Position numbers and translations under genes: made by a program
DNA from: Bacteroidota bacterium
GTDB taxonomy: Bacteria > Bacteroidota > Bacteroidia > Chitinophagales > LD1
Reading direction: 5' to 3'
Length of the DNA stretch: 8,144 nt
Assembly: GCA_018267435.1 (NCBI GenBank)
Contig: JAFDYM010000343.1
Coordinates: 1-8,144, forward strand
Shown here: in pieces, positions 1-5,712 of the stretch
Numbering within the stretch: the first letter of the stretch is position 1
Layout: each line of letters begins with the position of its first letter
The notes under the pieces: generated by a model
Told to the model about the DNA's origin: nothing
Database searches by the model: none
The model's input: only the letters and a program-made list of their open reading frames with translations

Positions 1-2
1 AT

Positions 3-968
3 ATTGAATACATATCGTTGGAGGAAGCCCGCGCAAACAAACTACAGATAGACTGGAGCAAGCACAACATGAAGAAACCAAACAAACTTGGCATCACTGT
101 GTTTGAAGATTATCCTTTAGATGAATTGGTACAGTATATCGACTGGTCGCCATTCTTCTCTACCTGGCAAATGGCGGGTACTTTCCCTAAAATATTCGAG
201 AGCGATAAGTACGGTGCCGAAGCGAAGAAAGTGTACGACGATGCGCAAGTACTATTGAAGCAGATAGTAGAGGAAAAGTGGATTACTGCCAAGGCGGTGA
301 TTGGTTTGTTCCCTGCCAATAGCGACAACGAGTTTATAGATGTGTACGACCACGAAGGCAAGCCACTGACTACCTTCCACCACATACGCCAACAAGGCAA
401 GAAGAAGGGCCAACCTAACTATTGCCTTAGCGATTATATAGCACCTAAAGGTACCAATGATTACTTCGGTGCGTTTGCGGTAACTACGGGTATAGGTATA
501 GAAAAGCACGTGGCCAAGTTTGAAGCCGACCACGACGACTACCATAGCATCATGCTAAAGGCATTGGCCGATAGGTTAGCCGAGGCATTTGCAGAGCGCA
601 TGCACCAGCGCGTGCGTAAGGAATACTGGGGCTATGCAGCAGACGAGACATTGAGCAACGAAGACTTGATACAGGAAAAGTACCAAGGTATTCGCCCTGC
701 GCCGGGCTACCCTGCCTGCCCAGACCATACCGAGAAGCCTATACTGTGGGACCTATTAAAAGTAGAGCAAAACACAGGCATTAGGTTAACCGAGAGCAAT
801 GCCATGTACCCAGCATCATCGGTAAGTGGTTTCTACTTTGCCAACCCTAACATACGCTACTTTGGTGTAGGCAAAATAGAGAAAGACCAAGTACAACAAC
901 TAGCCGAAGCAAAAGGCTTTACCCTAAAAGAAATGGAAAGATGGCTAAGCCCTAACTTGGCTTATTAA
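3..968 (+). CDS. metH: Methionine synthase, cobalamin-dependent, C-terminal fragment (AdoMet-binding reactivation domain); 5' partial
   Basis: The frame is open from the left edge, so the true start lies outside the window. The visible 321 codons cover the end of the linker after the B12 domain (EEARANK...IDW) and the whole reactivation domain. MetH transfers a methyl group from methyltetrahydrofolate through cobalamin to homocysteine. This last domain binds S-adenosylmethionine and rebuilds methylcobalamin when the cofactor is oxidised. Visible family marks are YIDWSPFFSTWQMAG, the AdoMet-binding RPAPGYPACPDH (bases 693-728), and the terminal block ESNAMYPASSVSGFYFANP followed by ERWLSPNLAY, which matches the normal MetH C-terminus. 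The protein therefore ends where the family ends and is not truncated on this side. The internal ATG/TTG codons near base 18 are not the real start. The protein is cytoplasmic. No terminator hairpin follows directly; a repeat cluster begins 15 bases after the stop and may serve as one. Confidence 0.96.
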   Translation: MEYISLEEARANKLQIDWSKHNMKKPNKLGITVFEDYPLDELVQYIDWSPFFSTWQMAGTFPKIFESDKYGAEAKKVYDDAQVLLKQIVEEKWITAKAVIGLFPANSDNEFIDVYDHEGKPLTTFHHIRQQGKKKGQPNYCLSDYIAPKGTNDYFGAFAVTTGIGIEKHVAKFEADHDDYHSIMLKALADRLAEAFAERMHQRVRKEYWGYAADETLSNEDLIQEKYQGIRPAPGYPACPDHTEKPILWDLLKVEQNTGIRLTESNAMYPASSVSGFYFANPNIRYFGVGKIEKDQVQQLAEAKGFTLKEMERWLSPNLAY

Positions 969-982
969 ATTCATTCCACTTT

Positions 983-1020
983 TGTCATTGCGAGCGACCG
1001 AAGGGAGCGCGGCAATCTCC
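983..1020 (+). repeat. Extragenic repeat of the TGTCATTGCGAG...GGCAATC type, single copy
   Basis: It begins TGTCATTGCGAGCGACCGAA and ends GGCAATCTCC. The beginning and the GCAATC end match the copy at 1033-1068, while the middle differs. Sequences of this kind are known as dispersed intergenic repeats in several bacterial phyla. No function is assigned. Confidence 0.75.
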
Positions 1021-1032
1021 ATATCCCTATGC

Positions 1033-1128
1033 TGTCATTGCGAGGAACAACGTGACGAAGCAATCCCCAGAAACACAGCTACCTCTTTGGGGATTGCCAC
1101 GCAAAGCTTTGCATTGCTCGCAATGACA
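1033..1128. repeat. Inverted pair of TGTCATTGCGAG repeats (large palindrome)
   Basis: The left arm (1033-1068) begins TGTCATTGCGAGGAAC and ends GCAATCCCC. The right arm (1089-1128) begins GGGGATTGCC and ends CTCGCAATGACA. The arm ends are perfectly complementary (TGTCATTGCGAG with CTCGCAATGACA, and GCAATCCCC with GGGGATTGC), and the middles are partly so. The 20-base centre is unrelated. Together with the direct copy at 983 there are three units. A transcript could fold into a long hairpin and might end metH transcription, but there is no U tract directly after it. Confidence 0.8.
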
Positions 1129-1146
1129 AAGAAAAATTTGGCGCGG

Positions 1147-1199
1147 GTACGGCAGAGCCTCGCTCGTACTGCTGGTTCCCACGGGCGTTCGTACTGCTG
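1147..1199. repeat. Short direct repeats TCGTACTGCTG in the metH downstream spacer
   Basis: TCGTACTGCTG occurs exactly at 1164-1174 and 1189-1199, 25 bases apart. A related GTACGGCAG lies at 1147-1155. GTACG at 1147 can also pair with CGTAC at 1165. The stretch from 1200 to 1351 holds only a small hairpin (GAGCG at 1226, CGCTC at 1237) and a 21-codon open frame at 1267-1332 with no supporting evidence. Confidence 0.45.
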
Positions 1200-1351
1200 A
1201 CTATTTACTATCAAAGCATAAACTGGAGCGAAGGTCCGCTCGCATCAATAGACAGCTTAGTTTGAAATGAAGGAGCTAGAAAATGTGGGATATTTACCGA
1301 TTCACCTTATTTTGCCAAATACCAACAATTAAGCTTATATAATTATAAAGA

Positions 1352-1972
1352 ATGGCAAAAAGAGCGCGGCTAGAATCTGGTAGTATTATTGAAATACCAC
1401 TAAATTTTCTATCTAAATGTTTATACGCAAAATATATAAATATGTCAGATTACATAGAGAATAGTGCTGAAGTAATAAAAGTTTACAGTTATACAAGTGA
1501 TATTAGTTTAGAGTGTATTGATAATATTTGTCTTGAGGAAGATGATCTATTGATAGGTTATAGAAAAATTGCTGGTATTCGAAAGGCAATTAATGCAGGA
1601 CTATGGAAGATAGTTGGTAAAAGAAATGTTTTGGATAAAGAAAAGTTGATTCCTGACTATAAACGTTACTATCCTTCTATACCTAGTTTGGAGCGGGACG
1701 CCAAAGAATGGCATTACATGATCAACGATAATGTTAATACATTAACTTTCGCTGAAAGAGAAACCGTAAGGCACCTCGAATTGAGTGCTGCTTATGGAAC
1801 AGGTCTTATGGAAGTAAGGGCAGCAATGGAGTTCATACGAAAGCAGAATAAAAATTTAAACGACTATTTTGATATGAATACCTATGTCAATATTTCGATG
1901 GCAGACGATGTATATAGTAGGCCAATGTATAGCGATATACCATTAGGAATTAGAGGAAAGAGGATTGTTTAG
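1352..1972 (+). CDS. Putative Imm26-like immunity protein, orphan (206 aa)
   Basis: This is a 206-residue soluble protein with no signal peptide or membrane segment. The N-terminal half resembles, by eye, the Imm26 family of immunity proteins from polymorphic toxin systems. It has a basic start (AKRAR), then GSIIEIPL at residues 10-17, a YAKYI strand, a VYSYTSD strand at 44-50, and then GYRKIAGIRKAINAGLWKIVG at 69-89 and a LIPDYKRY segment at 99-106. This order (IPL strand, then GxW-KIG, then P-hydrophobic) is what suggests the family. The C-terminal 100 residues are not recognised. Known members neutralise a partner toxin in the cytoplasm. No toxin, secretion gene or second immunity gene lies nearby, so the partner is unknown. 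The gene is visibly AT-richer than metH and nadD and prefers A/T-ending codons, which suggests horizontal acquisition. The ATG follows an AT-rich leader without a Shine-Dalgarno sequence. The coding call is good; the family call is tentative. Confidence 0.6.
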   Translation: MAKRARLESGSIIEIPLNFLSKCLYAKYINMSDYIENSAEVIKVYSYTSDISLECIDNICLEEDDLLIGYRKIAGIRKAINAGLWKIVGKRNVLDKEKLIPDYKRYYPSIPSLERDAKEWHYMINDNVNTLTFAERETVRHLELSAAYGTGLMEVRAAMEFIRKQNKNLNDYFDMNTYVNISMADDVYSRPMYSDIPLGIRGKRIV

Positions 1973-1998
1973 TAATCTATAATGATTAATGTTACGCC

Positions 1999-2044
1999 GT
2001 TGTGGAGTTTTAGCGAAGCGCCTCCAACAACAAGAGAAGCTCTT
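1999..2044 (+). terminator. Tandem hairpins downstream of the immunity-like gene, possible terminator
   Basis: GTTGTGGAG (1999-2007) pairs with CTCCAACAAC (2022-2031), with one bulged base, and the loop contains GCGAAGC. A second perfect hairpin follows at once: AAGAG (2032-2036), loop AAG, CTCTT (2040-2044). The U-rich tail is weak (TTATTGCTTG), so intrinsic termination is only possible. Confidence 0.4.
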
Positions 2045-2061
2045 ATTGCTTGATTAAATAT

Positions 2062-2090
2062 CTTCGTGTCTTCGCGCCTTCGTGGCTAAA
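2062..2090 (+). repeat. Three 8-bp units (CTTCG type) plus CTAAA tail, just upstream of the SRPBCC gene
   Basis: The units are CTTCGTGT, CTTCGCGC and CTTCGTGG, followed by CTAAA. The element ends 10 bases before the chosen ATG at 2101. It is the same type of element as 5680-5708, matching 22 of 29 positions. A reading frame runs through it into the downstream gene, so automatic start calls may be pulled upstream into the repeat. Confidence 0.7.
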
Positions 2091-2100
2091 CAAAACCCCC

Positions 2101-2559
2101 ATGCCCTTCACCTTCTCCATACAAAGCAAAGTAAACGCCGATAAACAGGCGCTGTGGCAGCACGTTACACAGATGCAGAACGTGAACTATGAACTGCTAC
2201 CTATAGTACGCATGACATATCCCGCTGATAGGGCCGCCTTGAACGGTGCAGATGTACCTTTGCATACACCACTTTTTACAAGCGTACTGTTGCTGTTCAG
2301 CATCATCCCTATCGACTTACATCACTTAGCGTTCGATAAGATAGATGATGGCAATGCCTTCTACGAAAACTCGACTACACTTACACATAAATACTGGAAA
2401 CACACACGCACATTAACCGCTACCGATGGCGGCACATGGGTAAAAGATGAGGTTACTTTTCAGCCGCGCTTGCCATTGTTGGGGCATCTATTTTTGCCTG
2501 TGTACAAGCAGGTGTTTGCGCATAGGCATCGCAGGTTGACCAAACTGTTTCAGTATTGA
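2101..2559 (+). CDS. SRPBCC/START-like superfamily protein, hypothetical (152 aa)
   Basis: This is a small cytoplasmic protein beginning MPFTFSIQSKVNADKQALWQHVTQMQNVNYEL. This is the typical opening of a helix-grip (SRPBCC/START-like) fold: a beta strand, then the helix in which a base-charged protein sits over a hydrophobic ligand pocket. The middle (VLLLFSIIPIDLHHLAFDKI) and the strands ENSTTLTHKYWKHTRTL and GGTWVKDEVTFQPRLP fit the curved sheet. The end, LFLPVYKQVFAHRHRRLTKLF, fits the long C-terminal helix. Members bind or modify small hydrophobic molecules; the ligand here cannot be predicted. The start at 2101 is preferred over an in-frame upstream TTG at 2050, because the extra 17 residues are encoded by an extragenic repeat and would precede the natural first strand. 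It is probably a single-gene unit, convergent with nadD. The superfamily call rests on pattern only. Confidence 0.7.
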   Translation: MPFTFSIQSKVNADKQALWQHVTQMQNVNYELLPIVRMTYPADRAALNGADVPLHTPLFTSVLLLFSIIPIDLHHLAFDKIDDGNAFYENSTTLTHKYWKHTRTLTATDGGTWVKDEVTFQPRLPLLGHLFLPVYKQVFAHRHRRLTKLFQY

Positions 2560-2584
2560 CATTGTTGCTTGCATTACATTTTAA

Positions 2585-2630
2585 CCTTTGCGGTTCTTTG
2601 CGTCTCCACTTCGCGCCCTCTGCGTGCAAC
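2585..2630. repeat. CTTTGCG-type extragenic repeat downstream of the SRPBCC gene
   Basis: It contains CTTTGCGG (2586-2593), CTTTGCGT (2596-2603), CTTCGCGC (2609-2616) and CTCTGCGTG (2618-2626). These are 8-base units like those at 2062 and 5680, but with irregular spacers. This CTTTGCG pattern is commonly seen between genes in many bacteria. It lies 25 bases beyond the SRPBCC stop. Confidence 0.55.
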
Positions 2631-2652
2631 TGTATTTTCTGTATCTGCTGTC

Positions 2653-2669
2653 CGTAGTAGCACACTACG
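2653..2669. terminator. Perfect hairpin between convergent genes, possible terminator
   Basis: CGTAGT (2653-2658) pairs with ACTACG (2664-2669) across a 5-base loop, AGCAC. There is no T tract on either side. Its place between convergent genes suggests a transcription-end role, but it could simply be part of the repeat cluster. Confidence 0.3.
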
Positions 2670-2678
2670 CACCAAACC

Positions 2679-2783
2679 GAGGGGTGGTATCAATAAATTT
2701 TCACAACTGTTTGGCTGCCAATTATTTGCATGAGTCCCAGGGTAGCAGTTTTTTTAGTATTTGCTGTTTTTGATACCCCCCTC
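2679..2783. mobile_element. MITE-like element with terminal inverted repeats, no coding capacity (105 bp)
   Basis: The left end GAGGGGTGGTATCAA (2679-2693) and the right end TTGATACCCCCCTC (2770-2783) are inverted copies that differ by one extra T on the left. The 76-base interior holds weaker internal complementarity (CTGCC near 2713, GGTAGCAG near 2743) and a T7 tract. No meaningful protein is encoded. The ends could be those of a small non-autonomous transposable element, or the stem of a structured RNA. No clear target duplication is visible. Confidence 0.4.
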
Positions 2784-2809
2784 ACCTATGCCCACAGTAT
2801 GAAGGCGCG

Positions 2810-2827
2810 TCCCGTCATACGTCGGGA
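2810..2827. repeat. Small hairpin TCCCG...CGGGA in the convergent spacer
   Basis: TCCCG (2810-2814) pairs with CGGGA (2823-2827) across an 8-base loop. The rest of the spacer, 2828-2919, shows only a 4-bp CGCT/AGCG stem near 2851 and nothing gene-like. Confidence 0.3.
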
Positions 2828-2919
2828 TAAATATGGCAACCTATAGTACGCTGCTAGCGCAATAATACCGCCCCAAACAATAAAAACTTAGCATTAGCAC
2901 AGCCCTAGGAACTTGGTAG

Positions 2920-3498
2920 CTACTTCTTTTTGTATAAGTCCATTTCTTTTATGTAGTTCCATACCTTGGTAGGTAGAAAATACTGCATAGATATCCCCTT
3001 GTTTATCCCCTCGCGGATAAAGGTTGCCGATATATCTATAAACGGAAAATCGAGCATCTTTACATTAGGGTTATCGGCATAGGGGTTGCTATCGCTGCCA
3101 CGGCGCTTGTACACGTATATAGGATACTTCGCCATTATCTGCTCGTAGTTCTTCCACTTGTGCAGGGTCTCTATATTGTCGCTACCCATTATAAGGCAAA
3201 ACTGGTGCTGTGGGTGCTTCTCGTTTAGGTAGGTAAGGGTATCTATAGTATAGCTAGGCTTAGGCAGGCTAAACTCTATGTTGCTTACTGATAGGTTAGG
3301 GTTATCCTCAATGGCTAAATTTATTAAATGAAGTCTGTCATATTCATTTAAAAGCGTATCCTTGTTCTTCAATGGGTTTTGTGGGCTTACCACTAGCCAT
3401 ACTTTATCAAGGTCGGTGGTTTGCTGCAGGTAGTTAGCAATAATAAGGTGACCAGTATGTATGGGGTTGAAGGAGCCAAAAAACAAACCGATTTTCAT
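2920..3498 (-). CDS. nadD: Nicotinate-nucleotide adenylyltransferase (192 aa)
   Basis: It joins ATP and nicotinate mononucleotide to give deamido-NAD, the step before NAD synthetase in NAD biosynthesis; the enzyme is cytoplasmic. The nucleotidyltransferase signature GSFNPIHTGH is at residues 8-17, with the ATP-binding HxGH (H14-T-G-H17). KPSYTIDTL and MGSDN, the mononucleotide-binding stretches, follow. ISATFIR at 156-162 corresponds to the family's ISSTxIR; the first of the two usual central serines is kept and the second is alanine. Its 192 residues are normal for NadD. The ATG overlaps the corA stop as ATGA (3495-3498), so it is probably translated by coupling from a corA-nadD message. No Shine-Dalgarno sequence is seen. 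No clear terminator follows on the minus strand. Confidence 0.95.
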   Translation of the reverse strand: MKIGLFFGSFNPIHTGHLIIANYLQQTTDLDKVWLVVSPQNPLKNKDTLLNEYDRLHLINLAIEDNPNLSVSNIEFSLPKPSYTIDTLTYLNEKHPQHQFCLIMGSDNIETLHKWKNYEQIMAKYPIYVYKRRGSDSNPYADNPNVKMLDFPFIDISATFIREGINKGISMQYFLPTKVWNYIKEMDLYKKK

Positions 3499-4511
3499 AA
3501 CCTACTCTTTGAAAAATCTCGTGACGAAAGCCATTTTCTGCGCACAGCGTATATTACTAGAAAGAATGCCAATATACCCATACCGCCTAGCACCTCCCAA
3601 AATCCAAGGGGGTCGTTAGCGCGGGGTATTACGGTAAAGTTCATACCATATAAACTAGCCACAAAGGTAAGCGGAAGGAAGATGAACGACACAATGGTCA
3701 AGGTCTTCATTACGTTGTTCATTTTGTGTGTTTGCAGCGAATAGAAGAAATCCATCAGCGAGTTGATTTGCTCGCGTTGAAAATCTAGTTCTTCTATATT
3801 GCGTAGCATGTGGTCGTCAAGGTCGCGCAGGTAGTACTTGTTATCTACATCAAAGTACTCTACGTTATTGCGCTCAAGCGTAGTTATCAATTCGCGCGCT
3901 GGTAAAAAACTTTTGCGCATGTACAACAATTCACTCTTCAGCTTCTGCATTATCAATATATGGCTATCACTAGCTTTGTGCAGTATCTCCGCGTCTAATA
4001 TTTCCAGTTTATGGTCTATATGTTGTAGTACGAAATAGTAATTGTCGATGATGATATCCAGCAGGCGGTATAGTAGGTAGTCTTCACCCTTGCCACGTGC
4101 GCGTGTAGTGCCGGCTACTAGTTTATCGCCCAGTTGTGTTTTGAAAATTCCGTAGTCTTCCTCGGTGAAAGTTATCAGCATATTATCCTTTAGTACAAAG
4201 CTTATTTGCTGGTCCTCTATTTTGCCATTTATAAGCGCGAACATACGCATAACTATAAAGAATGAATCGCCGTAGTCCTCTACTTTGGCACGCTGCTCGG
4301 TGTGTATTATATCTTCAACCACCAATGGGTGTAGTTGAAATATCTCTGCAGCTTCTTTTATGTCTTCCTTCTGCTTGGCACCAGTTATTATTATCCAGTT
4401 TACATGGCTATTTCGCCCTAGCTCAGCACAATCCTTCAAGCTTACATGCTCTTTGTAAACACACTCTTCGCTGTTATAGCGGTATAGCTTTATTTGTTCT
4501 TTGCCACTCAT
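3495..4511 (-). CDS. corA: CorA-family magnesium/cobalt transporter (338 aa)
   Basis: This is an inner-membrane homopentameric divalent-cation channel, mainly for Mg2+. A long cytoplasmic N-terminal domain of strands and helices (WIIITGAKQKEDIKEAAEIFQLHPLVVEDI, residues about 38-68) leads to the long stalk helix. Two C-terminal membrane segments follow, TM1 at about 272-287 (FIFLPLTFVASL) and TM2 at about 308-323 (MGILAFFLVIYAV). Between them is the selectivity signature YGMN at 288-291. The basic tail RRKWLSSRDFSKSRL is typical of the cytoplasmic end. The frame extends upstream to 4565, but the ATG at 4511 is preferred. It gives the usual length and a normal MSGKEQIKLYRY start, and it lies 7 bases after a promoter-like box. 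It is the first gene of a two-gene operon with nadD (ATGA overlap). Confidence 0.93.
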   Translation of the reverse strand: MSGKEQIKLYRYNSEECVYKEHVSLKDCAELGRNSHVNWIIITGAKQKEDIKEAAEIFQLHPLVVEDIIHTEQRAKVEDYGDSFFIVMRMFALINGKIEDQQISFVLKDNMLITFTEEDYGIFKTQLGDKLVAGTTRARGKGEDYLLYRLLDIIIDNYYFVLQHIDHKLEILDAEILHKASDSHILIMQKLKSELLYMRKSFLPARELITTLERNNVEYFDVDNKYYLRDLDDHMLRNIEELDFQREQINSLMDFFYSLQTHKMNNVMKTLTIVSFIFLPLTFVASLYGMNFTVIPRANDPLGFWEVLGGMGILAFFLVIYAVRRKWLSSRDFSKSRL

Positions 4512-4518
4512 TCTACCA

Positions 4519-4526
4519 TAAAAGTA
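4519..4526 (-). promoter_or_regulatory. Promoter-like -7 box TACTTTTA upstream of corA
   Basis: Read on the minus strand, TACTTTTA fits the Bacteroidota TAnnTTTG consensus at all but the last base. It ends 7 bases before the preferred corA ATG, which would give a nearly leaderless mRNA. No -33 TTG is obvious. The call is weak by itself, but similar boxes lie at the same place before three other genes here. Confidence 0.35.
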
Positions 4527-4609
4527 GCAATAAGCATACCCCACCCATACGCACTTGCTAACCACACAGCCCTTTTGTGCATACAGATAAATACAACAGA
4601 AAAATATTT

Positions 4610-4705
4610 AACCACAGATGAACACAGATACACACGGATTGTTAACCAGATGGTTGTTTAATCCTTTCGTTTTTTAATCTGTGGCCATCTGTGTTATCCG
4701 TGGTT
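4610..4705. repeat. Large palindromic extragenic repeat (AACCACAGATG family) between divergent corA and the RNA methyltransferase gene
   Basis: The left arm (4610-4640) begins AACCACAGATGAACACAGAT and ends ACGGATT. The right arm (4676-4705) begins AATCTGTGG and ends ATCCGTGGTT. The arms are imperfect inverted copies of about 30 bases. The centre contains its own small hairpin, AACCA (4644-4648) with TGGTT (4651-4655). AACCACAGATGAACACAGAT is a very widespread extragenic motif in bacterial genomes. The right end supplies a TTG (4704-4706) that might act as part of the promoter for the gene at 4737. Confidence 0.85.
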
Positions 4706-4722
4706 GATAATTGTATTGTTCT

Positions 4723-4731
4723 TATTTTCGC
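4723..4731 (+). promoter_or_regulatory. Promoter-like -7 box TATTTTCGC before the RNA methyltransferase gene
   Basis: TATTTTCG matches TAnnTTTG at all but one position. It ends with C at 4731, 5 bases before the ATG at 4737, so transcription would begin at about the start codon. A TTG at 4704-4706, at the edge of the repeat, lies 16 bases upstream, somewhat close for a -33 element. Confidence 0.4.
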
Positions 4732-4736
4732 ACATT

Positions 4737-5537
4737 ATGCGCGAGGTAATAACCAGTACACAGAACCCGAAAATTAAAAACCTGAAGAAGCTAGATAAAG
4801 CTAGCGAGCGCAGGGAGCAGGGTGTGCTATTAATAGAAGGCCTGCGCGAGGTGTTGCTGGCTTACCGTGCGGGCTACGAGATAACGGCGCTATACATTTG
4901 CGAGGATATTGTAAAAGACCAAGAAGAATATAAGCTGAGCGAGCTACCGAAAAGCTTGCTAGACCGTGCTTACTATTTATCGGTAGCGGTGTACAACACA
5001 GTAGCCTACCGCGAAACTACTGAGGGCATAATAGCTACTGCCAAACCCAAAGAGCTATCGCTTGCCAACCTAAAGCTGAGTGAAAAGCCCTTGATATTGG
5101 TAATAGAAGCAGTAGAGAAACCTGGTAACCTAGGCGCCATGCTGCGCACCTGCGATGCCGCCGCCGTAGATGCCGTAATAGTATGCGACCCCAAGACTGA
5201 TGCCTATAACCCTAATGCCATACGTAGTAGTGTGGGCACTGTGTTCACTAATCAAATAGCCCTGTGCCACAGCGGTGAGGCCATAGCATATTTGAAAGAA
5301 AAGGGCATTACCACATTTGCTGCGGAGCTAAGTGCTACTAAGGCGCACTACCAGCAGGATTTTGTACAAGGCACTGCCATAGTAGTAGGCACCGAGGCTA
5401 CTGGCTTAAGTAATGAATGGATGAACGCCGCCAACGAGAAGATAAAGATACCTATGCTAGGCCAAATAGACTCCCTGAACGTAAGCGTAAGTGCGGCGGT
5501 GCTTTTGTTTGAAGCTAGAAGACAAAGAGCATTGTAG
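4737..5537 (+). CDS. TrmH/SpoU-family RNA 2'-O-methyltransferase (266 aa)
   Basis: This SPOUT-class enzyme transfers a methyl group from S-adenosylmethionine to a ribose 2'-OH in rRNA or tRNA; the exact target cannot be told. The N-terminal part has the substrate-binding subdomain hallmark ITSTQNPKIKNLKKL (residues 5-19) and LLIEGLREV (31-39). The catalytic trefoil-knot domain shows motif 1 (EKPGNLGAMLRTCDA, 127-141, with N131 and catalytic-type R137). Next come NAIRSSVGTVF (160-170) and motif 2 (VVGTEATGLS, 216-225). Motif 3 (IPMLGQIDSLNVSVSAAV, 238-255) completes the SAM-binding knot. The length is typical of RlmB/TsnR-like proteins. The ATG at 4737 is preferred over an upstream TTG at 4704, because MREVITS is the natural family N-terminus and a promoter-like box precedes it. 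It appears to be a single-gene unit, divergent from corA. Confidence 0.93.
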   Translation: MREVITSTQNPKIKNLKKLDKASERREQGVLLIEGLREVLLAYRAGYEITALYICEDIVKDQEEYKLSELPKSLLDRAYYLSVAVYNTVAYRETTEGIIATAKPKELSLANLKLSEKPLILVIEAVEKPGNLGAMLRTCDAAAVDAVIVCDPKTDAYNPNAIRSSVGTVFTNQIALCHSGEAIAYLKEKGITTFAAELSATKAHYQQDFVQGTAIVVGTEATGLSNEWMNAANEKIKIPMLGQIDSLNVSVSAAVLLFEARRQRAL

Positions 5538-5564
5538 AGACGCAATACGTTGCCGCTTTACGTA

Positions 5565-5615
5565 ACTTGGCTTGTGGTTCTCCCTTTAGGGAGTTAGAGG
5601 GTAAGCAAGCCAAGT
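5565..5615. repeat. Nested palindrome downstream of the RNA methyltransferase gene, possible terminator
   Basis: The outer arms ACTTGGCTTG (5565-5574) and CAAGCCAAGT (5606-5615) are perfect inverted repeats. Within the 31-base interval is an exact inner hairpin, CTCCCT (5580-5585), loop TT, AGGGAG (5588-5593). The inner TCTCCCTTTAGGGAG...TAGAGGG sequence resembles an extragenic repeat often seen in Bacteroidota. It starts 27 bases beyond the stop codon, so it may terminate transcription, though no T tract follows it. Confidence 0.7.
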
Positions 5616-5623
5616 GCTATCGA

Positions 5624-5679
5624 GGCAAACAATATCTACCGATTGAAAACTATAGTTTGCCGCTAACTAGGCTTTTTTT
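5624..5679 (+). terminator. Inverted repeat followed by a T7 tract, possible terminator
   Basis: GGCAAAC (5624-5630) pairs with GTTTGCC (5655-5661) over a 24-base loop. A run of seven Ts (5673-5679) comes 11 bases later. The long loop and the gap to the T tract make this a weak intrinsic terminator candidate. Confidence 0.3.
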
Positions 5680-5708
5680 CTTAGCTCCTTAGTGCCTTAG
5701 TGGCTAAA
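5680..5708 (+). repeat. Three 8-bp units (CTTAG type) plus CTAAA tail, just upstream of the MFS gene
   Basis: The units are CTTAGCTC, CTTAGTGC and CTTAGTGG, followed by CTAAA. It matches the element at 2062-2090 in arrangement and 22 of 29 bases. Here every unit reads CTTAG instead of CTTCG. The element ends 18 bases before the preferred ATG, and the -7-like box lies between. Confidence 0.7.
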
Positions 5709-5712
5709 GTCT

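Noticed and set aside
110..545. Two ~97-codon minus-strand frames inside metH
   Set aside because: They are shadows of the strongly conserved metH frame.
983..1199. CRISPR array
   Set aside because: The repeats are few, imperfect, partly inverted and unevenly spaced, and no cas gene is present.
982..1200. 72-codon plus-strand open frame
   Set aside because: It is formed almost wholly by the TGTCATTGCGAG repeats and the TCGTACTGCTG repeats. Its protein is low in normal family features and it has no promoter or start context.
1267..1332. 21-codon open frame with a purine-rich AAGGAG just after its ATG
   Set aside because: It is too short to judge, and the AAGGAG is inside the frame rather than before a start. 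It has no recognisable product.
2588..2773. 61-codon plus-strand open frame with hydrophobic stretches
   Set aside because: It runs across a CTTTGCG repeat, a hairpin and the MITE-like element. Nothing suggests translation.
3421..4561. Plus-strand frames opposite corA and nadD
   Set aside because: They are antisense to two confidently identified genes, with no family features of their own.
5006..5545. Minus-strand frames opposite the RNA methyltransferase gene
   Set aside because: They overlap the catalytic motifs of the real gene and show no independent signal.
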